Of a DNA stretch of 64,000 bases, positions 24,550-34,934 are shown piece after piece. The notes below the pieces were generated by a model, which did no database searches, was not told where the DNA came from, and was given only the letters and a program-made list of their open reading frames with translations. Origin of the DNA: Malania oleifera (lineage: Eukaryota > Streptophyta > Magnoliopsida > Santalales > Ximeniaceae); assembly GCF_029873635.1 (NCBI RefSeq), contig NC_080422.1, positions 12,245,764 to 12,309,763 of the forward strand, given 5' to 3'. Every line of letters starts with the position of its first letter. The first letter of the stretch is position 1. A program made the position numbers and the translations under genes.

Positions 24550-25531
24550 AACAAGCATTCTTTCTTTCTTTCTTTCAAACAAAGGTATCAATCGACACAC
24601 ATACTCTTGGTTTACCCCTTTTCACATATAAAGCTCAGTATTTAAGCGACACCTATTTTCCACAGTTTTAGATAGTATAATGGAACCTTAGTTCCTATAG
24701 TTCATAACTGTATAGACCAATGCATTTTAAGTCCATTTAACAGCATATATCACGTTCGTTTAGTCAAAAATTGCTTTAAGGAGTAATAGGTTCAAAAAGT
24801 AATTTAAATGAAAAATGAGGGTTCAAGCATCTCCTACTAGTAGTTTAAAGCAACAAGGTAAATTTTTAAAATATTTGGAGATCATATGCAAAAATCCTTA
24901 AATTCGCCGAAATCATAAAAATTTTACCCAGTACAATTTTGCAAAGGAACAGTCATAACATACATAATAGTATAGACTACAATTTTACCGGTTTACTTTT
25001 CAAAAAAAAACTGATGTAAACAAATCCCCTTACCTTAAACCTGAAACCGAAATACAAACGAATTGATCCAAAACAATGACTCGGGGTCCCCAAAACCTAA
25101 AAATCGAAGAACAGTACTTCAATATAATTTCCTATACTACCGATATACCGAACCAAAATCGAATTCAGACCCTTACCTTAATTTTAGGAAAAATCCCGAA
25201 ATTCCATAAACGAAGATCTGTTCCATAATAAATGTAGAGATTCTCCTCTTGATCCACATGGTAACAAAGGATCGCGGATTCTAGCAACGGACGACGCGAA
25301 ATCCTAGTGAGAGAGAGGGTTGGTTCAAGTTCGAGTTCAAGTTCGAGAGAAAACGTGTGTGAGAGAGAATGAGAGTTTATAAAATAAAACCTAACTTAGC
25401 CTTTAAGTAATCAAAATAAATATCTCCTCCAAGATATTTATATATAAATATCGCAAAATATCTTCTCCCAAATATCTCATCCAAAATATCTCTTTATTTA
25501 TTTATTTATTTTTTTAGGTCGGGTAACTACA

Positions 25532-25828
25532 ATCTCCCCTCCTTATAAGAATTTCATCCCCGAAATTGTCCAACCAATACCAAGCATACTCTACCTTACG
25601 TCGAATACCTACAGAAGAGTCGGCAGCCACCCATAAAGTAGCTCAGGCCCGAATTTATTATCTACCCTAGCTTATGGCATAGGAATACTGTGGTTACAAT
25701 GTGATGCTTCGGAAGATTACACACACACACACACACACAAAACTCTCCTGAAGACCATACCACCTATACTATTATACATAACTACGCAGTATCAGAAAAT
25801 AATTGTGGGTACTTCTATCGTATCTTTA
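25532..25828 (-). mobile_element. Element C: 3' non-coding remnant (PPT, conserved stem-loop)
   Basis: On the minus strand, reading toward the LTR: a stem formed by CTTCAGGAGA (25753-25744) and TCTTCCGAAG (25716-25707) around a (GT)n loop, then the block TTGTAACCACAGTATTCC with GCCATAAGCTAGGG (25697-25665), then the polypurine tract. The same order occurs in Tekay1, Tekay2 and Tekay3. The internal region ends abruptly at 25828, where plus-strand LTR B begins. No pol sequence of element C remains. Confidence 0.7.
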
Positions 25829-26507
25829 CAGCCATCGAGGGAAGTTTTCAGAATTATGTGTGTGTGTGTGTGTGTGTATACATATAGTACATAGAAAACA
25901 GAGATTTCCTAGTACAGTTTGAAGTATGTTTGGAATAGATTACTCAGAAATTTTCATATTTTAAATGACATAAGCATGAGTTATTATACAAATGTTTTTA
26001 CATGATATATCGTTTATAGTCTTAATTAAAGGATATGTTAATAAATAAACTCATATGCCACACACTGGTAATAACATGTTTCTCCTTATTGAGAGGTGTC
26101 TCAACCTAGCATTATAAACATTTTAGGTAATCCAGAAAGGAGTGCGGGGTCGGCTTAAAGGTAGAGGAGGTGGCTGAGTTGGCATAGTTTTTGGGGTGAG
26201 TTCTGGGCTGGATAGTAGAGTCCACAATATTTTGAGATTTTTGGAAATGATGTATATGTGTGTATGTATATACATGTGGGTCTGTAGAACTCTGGTATTG
26301 TATACTTTAGGTTATGTATTGGATGTTATGTATTGGATGTTATGTTTTCCACTGCATAGGTAGAACACAAGGATTGCATGTGTTACCATGGTGCCTATTC
26401 TGGGTTGTGATGATGATGATAGATGTTTATTTACATAGTATCAGAGATTATGTTTTATAACATTACAGATAATGGAAAAAAATGGATAGAAATTTTGGGT
26501 CATTACA
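25829..26507 (+). mobile_element. LTR B: 5'-truncated 5' LTR of Tekay1
   Basis: Matches the last about 600 bases of the Tekay1 3' LTR (39788-42182), including GCCACACACTGGTAATAACATG, ATGTTATGTTTTCCACTGC-type sequence and the end GGGTCATTACA. It overlaps about 440 bases already present in LTR A at 20960-21408, so it is a second LTR and not the continuation of LTR A. It begins within GGGAAGTTTTCAGAATTATG beside a (GT)n run (25858-25878). Confidence 0.8.
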
Positions 26508-26508
26508 A

Positions 26509-26523
26509 TTTGGTATTAGAGCG
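26509..26523 (+). other. Tekay1 primer-binding site
   Basis: TTTGGTATTAGAGCG follows LTR B after one base. It is the Met-tRNA type with one C-to-T change. I see nothing recognisable in the leader from 26524 to 26875. Confidence 0.85.
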
Positions 26524-26875
26524 TGGGTTGCTAGGTTGTATAGACTATAGTGTGTTGTGGAAAATAATACTAGAGTATAGGAATAGATCAAGAATTTGGT
26601 GAGTCAATGTTTTGGAATTAAGATGAGTATTTAGGATTTTGTTCCGTGATCGGGAAGCAGGATTTCCGTAGTGGTTTCTGTGTCTTTCCTGGGGTGACAA
26701 TTTCAGGAAAGTCATAGTAAACTATTCTCGGGCTGTGTTTCACAATTATTAAACTAGATCTTAAAATGAGACTAAGGAGGATAGATTAATTATAGTATGA
26801 GATTTCAATTAGATAAATATGTTAGTTATGTTATCCAGACAGGTTTCTCAGATCATGTTTATTTTCCTTTTCAGG

Positions 26876-27098
26876 ATGGACCCTGGAGGGAGTAGTGCTC
26901 ATGCTAGTGAGGATGATGGGGCAAGCCCTTCTGGTATAGGTGGTGGGGATTCAGACGCAGTCTTGCCTAGTGTGGCTTAGTAGGTTATGGCTGATATTGC
27001 ACGAACTTATAGGGAGAAGGGAGGCCCATCGATAGACTAGGGTTGTACCATTAAGAAGTTTACTAAAATGAATCCTTCGGCATTCTCAGGAGGAGCAG
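26876..27098 (+). pseudogene. Tekay1 Gag, N-terminal fragment
   Basis: Start of the chromovirus capsid protein. ATG at 26876 opens MDPGGSSAHASEDDG and the frame reaches KKFTKMNPSAFSGGA, the conserved segment just before the core of Tekay Gag. Two stops interrupt it, one of them where a Gln is plausible. It is cut at 27099 by the Athila-type LTR, which begins TGACTCACTTG. The rest of Gag, the protease and the first part of RT do not reappear on the far side. They were deleted, because at 34934 the Athila LTR is fused straight to the middle of RT. Start choice rests on the first ATG after a leader of usual length and on family similarity. Confidence 0.7.
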
Positions 27099-28823
27099 TG
27101 ACTCACTTGAAAAATGAGCAGCTCGAAAGCTATCCCAAGTATAGGAGTTCTGTCGTGTAATATAAAACCCAAGGGCTAGATCGTCTCCTCAGGGAATGCG
27201 TTTTAATCTCAGATTTTACGTTTTTCCAATCAAAATTAAAAAGGTACTAAACTCAGTTCAGATTCGGGTGTGTTCAAGATTGTGGAGACTTATTTTGATT
27301 AATTAAATAAACACGTAAATTAAAATCCTAAAACTAGAATGCATTGAATTAAAGAGTAAGAATGTAAAACCTAATCTACTCAAGGAAACATGGAAGCACA
27401 TGTCAATTAAAGAAGGTAACTTTGAACATGAAATTAAAACACGAGATGGAAACTTAACTAAACATGAATGCACACGATAAAAAAAGATAACTTTCAATAA
27501 GAATCAACTAGGTTAATTAAATAAACTAAAACATTAATTAAATCTACCACTAAATAAGCATTTAAATTTAAATCAGTTAATCTTAAAAAAAAACAAAACG
27601 TAATATCCAAATAAAATAAAGTAAAATAAAAGAATAGAGAAGGAGAGAGAGAGAGATAAAGAGAAAATCGGAGCAGGAGGCTGGCTGTTTGCAGAGGAGA
27701 CTCTCGGTGGTAGTGCTGGAACTGGTGCTCGGGCATGTTGGAGTTGCTGTGCTTGCGGGTATGGGGGACTCGGGTGTTCTTCTGCTGTTGTGGAGGAAGG
27801 AAGATGCTACAGAGGAGCCTCACATTCTGCTGCAGGCTGGAGTGTGGAACAGAAGGAAGTCCCGGCTGCTGGAGTTGGAACTGCAGAGGTTTTGGTTGTT
27901 GTGCTCTGAGGCGTGGAGAAGCCGGCTGCAGCAGCTGGCCTCGGGTCCGCTCGGGTGCTTGAAGACTACCAGAGTTGCAGCAGGTCTAGGGAAGCTGGTG
28001 GAGTTGGCTCGGCGGGTCTGCGGGAGTAAGAGGCAGGGAGAGGCTCAGGGGTTCACAGTGACTGTGCTATGCCAAGAGAGAGCAGAGGGAGGCTGGTTCG
28101 TGGACTGGTGTTTGAGAATGGTGGTCTGGGGCAGAGGAGATACAATGGAGAGTTGAAACAGTGAGCTGAGAAAAGAGAAGAATAGAGGGAGAAGAGAAAG
28201 AACAACAGAGGAATTTACGAGAGGGAGCAGAGGGAGAGAAAGGCTAAGGAATAGAGAAGGGAAAGAAGAAGGGAAAGAGAAGAAGAGAAGAAGAAGAAGA
28301 TGAAGAGGAGAGAATGGGGAGCAAAGGGAAAGAGAGGGGCCTCAAGGGGTTGCTGCGGAAAGAAGAAGAAGAAGGAAATATAAAGGGGAGGGGGATGCGC
28401 TGCCCTAGGATCCGTGAAGCCACGACCCGAATTGTCCAACTCGACTCGAATTGTTATATTTTTTCATTTTTTTCATTCTCTGTTCATCACAAATCTGATT
28501 CTTCTAGAGCCTGTTTCTTGCAAAACTCAAAACATGAAAGTTGTAGATAATCCTTTTCTCTTTCTCTAAGAATTTGAATTGTCTCGATCGGAGCTTGTAC
28601 GGAAACGTTATGCATGAAATACGAACAGGTGTTGATTTTGGTTTCCGAGATTTTTCCTGCAACAAAAAATTACCAAAACTTCATAAATAGTGCAATAAAG
28701 TTCAAGAATGATGATTTTGGCACTTTATTAAAATATTGGACAATTTTGGACATTTAATTAAAAATATAAACCGTAAAGACCGGGTTAAGATGCCCAATTA
28801 CGTAGTTTTGATGCGTAATCACA
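27099..28823 (-). mobile_element. Athila-type 3' LTR (complete)
   Basis: Minus strand: starts TGTGATTACGCATC (28823) and ends AAGTGAGTCA (27099). Length 1725 bp. A locally GC-rich block (about 27670-28160) contains chance open frames that are also seen in the other LTR. The right LTR has an extra 15 bases in this block (GGCCTGCTGCTGTGG at about 34690). Confidence 0.9.
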
Positions 28824-30492
28824 CCCCCCAACTAACGTTTTGCTAGTCTCTAGCAAATGACGTGATTGAATCTCAAGGTGGTATCTACAACTACATACTC
28901 TGGTGATCATGAAATCAAGGCACATGCGATATAACTATACCACTTCACATACAAGAACATAACTGAATTTCACACAAGCTCGTTCACATTCAATGCACAC
29001 GACTCCAAAGCACGTCACTCATGCAAGTTTCATCGTTTATATGTGATTTGAGAAAAGTATACTCATATTAAGTTAATCAGTGGCACATTCAGAGTTAATG
29101 TAGTCATATAAGCCCGAGTATAAACAAGTAAACTCTCGAGGTGTGTGTGATGTGTGTGACTCAGTACACCTAGGATACTAGTAGACACCTACAGAACGGT
29201 TGCTTTGACTCGGCCTAACTAGTATACCCTCAAGAACACTCAAAGAAAATGGGTTCACTCATCATATGTGAGGAGGAGTGTCGTGATCAAACATCCCACA
29301 TATTAAAGGGAACAACACTAAGTATATGGAGTGGACTAGTCTTGAAAGGAACTAGCCTATCTATGAGGTGTCGGGTCCTTCACCCTAGCATCTTCTCACC
29401 TACTCGCCATATCCAACTGAGACCACCCTAGATCAACTTATTCACAAACTTATCGTGAATTCATCTGAGGCATTAACCGGTTGAAGAATTTTCATACGTA
29501 GAAAATATGTGTCGTGCCCTTGTGATATGTATTTGGACCGGCATTTACTTTTCATTTCATGCGCATGTGTATTGCTTATTCTTTCTTTTGCTCATTCTTC
29601 ATTTTCTGTCTTTTCTTGATCAATTAGGACAATCATAACACTTTTTTTGTAATCTTCATACCATCAATGGGAATTGAGCTCGAATAGGAGTTCATGAATT
29701 AATTCTATTTCTAGGGGTGGCTCAGCCTTCACATTTTGAGTAGGCTACAAGACCTAGGTTTCTATCTCCCCACTAGGTGTCACCTCTAGGCTAGCAAATA
29801 AAAAACAAAGACTAGTGTACAAGGAATCATCCAGAAAAAGAGAATTGAGTTCCATGAACTCTGATTTGATATTAACACTCAAAAGGACGATAAATAGCTC
29901 AAGGATATCTCACAAGGTGTCATAGTCGCCACAGGTGCTCTCTCAGTGCTCACAGGAAACCCTAAGTGTAATGAATCACGTGAATGTGTTTATTTGGCCT
30001 CGTGAGATGCCATGTAAATACAGGAAATTATATAGTCAAATTAACACGAATGTACTACCAATCGATTCTTCATGGAGTCATAAAATCATATAAAGAAAAA
30101 CTGTGCATGATTGACTCAAGTGTGTCATTCTTAAGTTATACGCGAGTATGTGAAAGGTATATGCAATGTTAAGCATAGCATAGTGCAATGTAATTCCTTC
30201 AGTACTCCTCCTTTATTTCTCTCTTTTTTTTGTTTTGGTTTGTTTTTTTTTTTTTAATAATATGGAACTCGGTACGTGTACGTGCATAGTGTCACATGCG
30301 AATGCTCACCCCCCCCAACTAAAGTAGAACATTGTCCTCAATGTGAAAGCGCAGGGGAAATAAAATTGTGCACGATAAAAAACTAATGGAAAAGTACTAC
30401 TGACTAATGTAACAAGAAAGAAAAGGGAAAAAAACAACTAAAACAAGTAAACGAAAGAAAAAAAATAAAAAGAAAACAGTAGCATAGAAAGG
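28824..30492 (-). other. Athila-type 3' region: two G-rich tracts and the CATTGAGGACAATG motif
   Basis: Minus strand: after pol comes CATTGAGGACAATG (30343-30330), then TTTAGTTGGGGGGGG (about 30322-30308), then about 1.4 kb without coding capacity, and finally TAGTTGGGGGG (28834-28824) at the LTR border. The motif followed by a G-rich tract is usual after pol in Athila/Tat elements. The 1.4 kb is where an env-like ORF may sit in relatives; I see none here. Confidence 0.75.
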
Positions 30493-31530
30493 TCAGAGGA
30501 CTCCCCTAGGGTCTTGCCGAAGCAAGACCGCCTTATTAGGATCGAATGGAATCGTGGGAGGCTTGAGCTGCTGCTCCTTGACTTTGACATTATTATCATT
30601 CATTGGACCCACTAGTTCTACTATGTTGTGGTAACAAGCATGTTCAACGATATACGAGCCACAGCGGGGTCTCAGCTTCCACAGAAACAGACGGTATTTA
30701 GAGTTGCAGAGAGAGTCTTGCTGATGTGGGAAGGGTTGTTTTTCCTTGAGTTTATGCAGCACCTTCATCTGCCTCTTCTCTAAGCAGTCCTTGTCATTGG
30801 CTTTCCTTTTAGATTTTGTGGGCGCATGCACCTGCAATTTTCTCAACCCTATGGCATTATCAAGTAAAAGGTTAATCTGTTTTATGATCCAAAATATATA
30901 ATGCTGAATTTTAACAGGTACATCACATGCCTTACCGTAAATCAACCTATATGGAGTCATTCTTGAAATTCTCTTGATTGCAGCTTGGTAAGCCCAACGC
31001 GCATCATCCAATTCCTCGAGCCATGCTTTGTGGTTAGGACAACCCGTCTTCTTAAATATAATCTTGACTTCTGAAAAGAATTGTCGTTTGTCTTGTAGTA
31101 ATGCTTGATTGGTAGCAAAGTAGTTCACAATATCATCAACTCGAGGGTCGTATGACATGTCGGTGATTGGATAGGTGATGTTTAACATAGTCAAATCCGG
31201 CGGTCTCCATTGCTCATCACGGATCGGTATTTCATTTACCCCTGTGGATACCTCATCAATTACCTCAAGCTGTCCAAGAGCTTCACTTTCACATTTACCA
31301 TCCAGACCAACTGCTGAAAACAACTCCAATGCATCCAAGTCATCCACCATGTCTACTGCGTGTACCTCTGATTCCTCACGCCCAGTCGACGTTTTATTAA
31401 ACACGTTCATTTCCTGTGTCATGTTCCCGAACGTAAGCTTGAGTACTCCGCTTCGACAGTTGATTAAAGCATTAGAAGTGGCAAGGAATGGTCGGCCAAG
31501 GATAACAGGAATCTGATAGATGGTGGACAC
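30493..31530 (-). pseudogene. Athila-type Pol remnant with internal deletions
   Basis: Continues the protease frame after a single TAG. It starts with the end of the protease domain, IPVILGRPFLATSNALINCR. From about residue 150 it jumps to PRVDDIVNYFATNQ and DKRQFFSEVK, a segment normally between RNase H and integrase. It then jumps again to WLEELDDARWAYQAA, SRMTPYRLIYGKACDVPVK and HYIFWIIKQIN, the C-terminal side of the integrase core. RT, RNase H, the integrase zinc finger and most catalytic residues are absent, yet the frame stays open for 345 codons. The fusions therefore preserved phase, so translation could have been retained for a time. The element could only move with help in trans. 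What remains matches the Athila lineage well. Confidence 0.8.
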
Positions 31531-31536
31531 AGACTG

Positions 31537-32268
31537 CTACATTTCCAGAACAACAAAATCCACTGGGTAGTAGAATTTGTCGACCTGAATCAATACATCC
31601 TCAATGATGCCTTGTGGAGCTTTTACGGATATGTCTGCTAACTGTAGCATCATATTGGTCTTCTTCAATTCACCTAAACCCAGCTGTTTATATATTGAGA
31701 ATGGGAGCAGATTCACACTGCTCCCCAAGTCAAGTAAAGCTCTCCCGATGGGAGATTCACCAATCAAGATCGAAATCGTAGGAGACCCAGGGTCTCTAAG
31801 TTTCTTTGGAGTCTGATTTAGTATCAACGCGCTAACTTGCTCAGTCAAGAAAGCCTTTTTCTTCATGTTTAATTTCCTTTTTACTGTGCATAGGTCTTTC
31901 AGAAATTTTGCATATGCTGGGATTTGTTGTATGGCCTCTAGAAGTAGAATATTGATCTTCACCTGTTTGAATATCTCCTGGGTCTCCATATGATACTTAT
32001 TCTTTTGACCAGATGTCAATCGCTGAGGGTACGGTACGACAAGTTGGTATTTCTTAACTGGCTCATCCTCTTTATTATCTGACTTTGTTAAACTTGAGCT
32101 GTCCTCATCTGATTTTTCTTTTCCTTTATCTGTCTCATTTGTCACCTCAGGTGTCGGCGTGGCTGTTTGTTGGTCAGTGGGCATTTCAGGACGGGCAACT
32201 TCTTTTTCGCTTCGCAAGGTAATAACTGCCTTTACTGACTCAAACGTATCCCCTGAAATATTGTGCAC
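31537..32268 (-). pseudogene. Athila-type retropepsin (protease) region
   Basis: Aspartic protease that would process Gag. The 243-residue open segment has a charged, Thr/Glu/Lys-rich linker, then VPYPQRL and the segment FLKDLCTVKRKL. The active-site region reads IGESPIGRALLDLGSSVNLLPFSIYKQLGLGE, quoted here in parts: ALLDLGSSVNLLP is the D-L-G-S/A active-site form typical of Athila (DLGAS), and LQLADISVKAPQGIIEDVL follows. It is in phase with the pol remnant, separated by one TAG that could come from CAG. On its N-terminal side it joins Gag after a stop near 32290. Sequence to active-site level is intact; the surrounding polyprotein is not. Confidence 0.85.
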
Positions 32269-32292
32269 TGACTGTTGTGGCTGTCTATATAC

Positions 32293-33766
32293 CTAGGGAT
32301 TAGGTTGAGGCTGTGCAGGGAATTTTCCTTTTTCCAGGGTATTAAGCTGTGTACTCATCTTGCTTACAGCATCTTTCAGTTCTCCATTGGTCGTAACTTG
32401 CATTTGCATGAATTGCTGGAGCATGTTTGCCACTTGCACTACACTATCATCAGAAGCTTTCTTTACTGGAATGGGGACTAACGCTAGTTGGAATCCTGGT
32501 GGTGCGTAGCTCTGGGAAAACTGTTGCGAATACTGCAATTGAGGAGCTACGATTGGATTATATGTCGATTGAGGAGGCGGTGCATATGATTGAGGTGCTT
32601 GTTGATACCGTGAAGATGATGGACCAGGTTGATCATTTCTCCATTGGAGGTTTGGATGATTCCGCCACCCCAGGTTGTAAGTGTTTGCGAGCGGCTGATT
32701 CTGCGTCTTGTTGACCCAATTTGCCGATAACACCTGATCAGATCTACTCTCAACACAGGTAAGAATTGACAATCCTAAGGTCTGTGGTCTGAAGTCTCAC
32801 AAATCGTGCAAATCTTAGCTTTTGACTTTTCAAATTCCATGACTTCCAATTTCTTAGATAACACAGCTACAAGGGCCTGTAAGCTAGTGTCCTCTTTGAC
32901 CTCATATCTGCCCCTGCCACTAATTGCTCGGATAGGTTGGGTAGCTATCGACACCCGTTCAGGTCATGCATTCCACTGCTGGGCACTCTCAGTGAGATAG
33001 TCTAAAAAAGATAAGCCCTCGTCTGGTTCCTTATAAAAAACATCCCATTGCACATAGACTGGACAAATTTTTTGCACACAGGAGTTAAAGCAGTAAAAAA
33101 ATAGTTCACTAACCTCCACGATTTGAAACCATGGTGCGGGCATAGGTTGATCAGGTCCTTGAATCTCTCCCAACATGCCTGGAATGTCTCGCCATCTTTT
33201 TGCATAAACTGACTAATCTGCTCCTGCAGGTATTGCATTCTCTGAAGAGGAAAGAACTTATGTAAGAACTCACGCTACATTTTAGCCCAACTAGTAATAG
33301 AGTTAGGGCGCAAAGAATTAAATCAGATTTTTATCCTGTTTTTCAGAGAAAAAGGAAACAAACGCAGTTTAATGTATTCATCAGTCCCAGCCCTATTAAT
33401 GAAAGTGGTGCAAACCATCTCAAAGTCTGTCAAGTGTTGGTATGGACTCTCAGAGTCCATCCCGTGAAACTAGGGAATCACAGATAACATGCCATGCTTA
33501 AGAGTGAAATTCGGTGCATCTTGTGGCAACACAATGCATGAAGGTGTAGATGTGCGTGCAGGCTGTAGAAAATCTTCAAGTGTACGTGGTGCATGTGCAG
33601 CCATAGCTTCTTCAAAATAATGGCCAAACAGATTATTCAGCTCAAATTCAGAATCACTCGCAGGACTAATAGGTGAACAGTCAGACTCGGTGCTATGTGT
33701 ATCCCTACTGGTGCTAGGTGAAAGTCTACACAATCGATTCGAATTATCTCGAACCCAGGGCATCAA
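32293..33766 (-). pseudogene. Athila-type Gag (frameshifted)
   Basis: Capsid protein. The N-terminal segment (33766 down to 33470) is Ser/Asp-rich and ends LKHGMLSVIP. After a stop the recognised Athila capsid core follows: SPYQHLTDFEMVC, EYIKLRLFPFSLKNR, FLHKFFPLQRM, then ETFQACWERFKDLINLCPHHG (two parts of one conserved block). At least two frame changes and several stops interrupt it. A zinc knuckle, CTICETSDHRP-stop-DC, lies at about 32815-32770 with a stop inside it. The last open segment (32772-32293) is Gln/Pro-rich and leads into the protease linker. I infer one original Gag-protease frame. Copies of TCAATTTTCAATTTTCAA near 33825-33850 lie in the leader. Confidence 0.8.
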
Positions 33767-33938
33767 ACATCACAATGGCCAGCAGAAATCTACTAACACA
33801 GCAACAGACAAAATTTTTTTTTTTTTTTCAAATTTTCAATTTTCAATTTTCAATTTTTTTCATTTTTTTCCTATTTATTTGAAAAAAAATCAACAAAATA
33901 ATTGGGAAAACGCAAAATTCAAAATTAAAACTGGCAAT

Positions 33939-33957
33939 CCCTGGCAACAGCCCCAAA
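33939..33957 (-). other. Athila-type primer-binding site
   Basis: Minus strand TTGGGGCTGTTGCCAGGG lies a few bases inside the LTR. It resembles the tRNA-Asp-type site of Athila elements (TGGCGCCGTTGCC...) with several changes. Confidence 0.65.
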
Positions 33958-33961
33958 AACT

Positions 33962-34934
33962 TGATTCACTCAAAAAATGAGTAGCTCGAAAGCTATCCCA
34001 AGTATAGGAGTTTTGTTGTGTAATATTAAGGCCCAATGGTTGGATCGTCTCCTCAGGGAATGCGTTTTAATATCAGATTTTACGTTTTTCCAATCGAAAT
34101 TAAAAAGGTACTGAACTCAGTTCAGATTTGGGTGTATTCAAGATTGTGGAGACTTATTTTGATTAATTAAATAAACACGTAAATTAAAATCCTAAAACTA
34201 GCATGCATTGAATTAAAGAGTAGGAATGGAAAACCTAATCTACTCAAGGAAACATGGAAGCACATGTAAATTAAAGAAGGTAACTTTGAACATGAAATTA
34301 AAACACGAGATGGAAACTTAACTAAACATGAATGCACACGATAAAAAAAGATAACTTTCAATAAGAATCAACTAGGTTAATTAAATAAACTAAAACATTA
34401 ATTAAATCAACCACTAAATAAGCATTTAAATCTAAATTAGTTAATCTTAAAAAAAAAACAAAACGTAATATCCAAATAAAATAAAGTAAAATAAAAGAAT
34501 AGAGAAGGAGAGAGAGAGAGATAAAGAGAAAATCGGAGCAGGAGGCTGGCTGTTTGCAGAGGAGACTCTCGGTGGTAGTGCTGGAACTGGTGCTCGGGCA
34601 TGTTGGAGTTGCTGTGCTTGCCGGTATGGGGGACTCGGGTGTTCTTCTGCTGTTGTGGAGGAAGGAAGATGCTGCAGAGGAGCCTCACGGCCTGCTGCTG
34701 TGGATTCTGCTGCAGGCTGGAGTGTGGAACAGAAGGAAGTCCCCGCTGCTGGAGTTGGAACTGCAGAGGTTTTGGTTACTGTGCTCTGAGGCATGGAGAA
34801 GCTGGTTGCAGTAGCTGGCCTCGAGTCCTCTCGGGTGCTTGAAGACTACCAGAGTTGCGGTAGGTCAGGGGAAGCTGGTGGAGTTGGCTCAGCGGGTCTG
34901 CGGGAGTAAGAGGTAGGGAGAGGCTCAGGGGTTT
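33962..34934 (-). mobile_element. Athila-type 5' LTR, truncated
   Basis: Alignable to 27099-28010 of the other LTR with few differences. It stops inside GGCTCAGGGGTT (34922-34933), and the next bases are Tekay1 RT. About 750 bases of the LTR start are missing together with the target duplication. Confidence 0.88.

Larger units (their letters stand above)
21409..25531 (-). mobile_element. 3' LTR of gypsy element C (minus strand), with a nested solo LTR
   Basis: On the minus strand this LTR starts TGTAGTTACCCGACC (25531) and ends GGGTCGGGTCGTTACA (21409). A polypurine tract, AAGGAGGGGAGAT on the minus strand, lies directly at its start (25532-25544), so this is the 3' LTR. Without the nested S1 copy and its target duplication it is about 2.03 kb. 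It appears to have inserted into LTR A at 21408. The rest of element C was lost, apart from about 300 bases. Confidence 0.8.
27099..34934 (-). mobile_element. Non-autonomous Athila-type gypsy element (minus strand, right LTR truncated)
   Basis: About 7.8 kb. On the minus strand it holds a truncated 5' LTR (33962-34934), a tRNA-Asp-like primer-binding site, Gag, protease, a small remnant of later pol, the CATTGAGGACAATG motif typical of this group, a non-coding region, a polypurine tract and a full 3' LTR (27099-28823). RT, RNase H and the integrase core are missing. It inserted into Tekay1 gag; AGCAG (27094-27098) is the left flank, and the right flank is lost. Confidence 0.88.

Noticed and set aside
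9290..26507. LTR A and LTR B as one LTR split by element C
   Set aside because: About 440 bases occur on both sides, so this is not one interrupted copy.
32427..32714. 95-codon plus-strand frame and other plus-strand frames over 31175-32714
   Set aside because: They lie antisense to recognised Athila Gag and protease motifs and have no motifs of their own.
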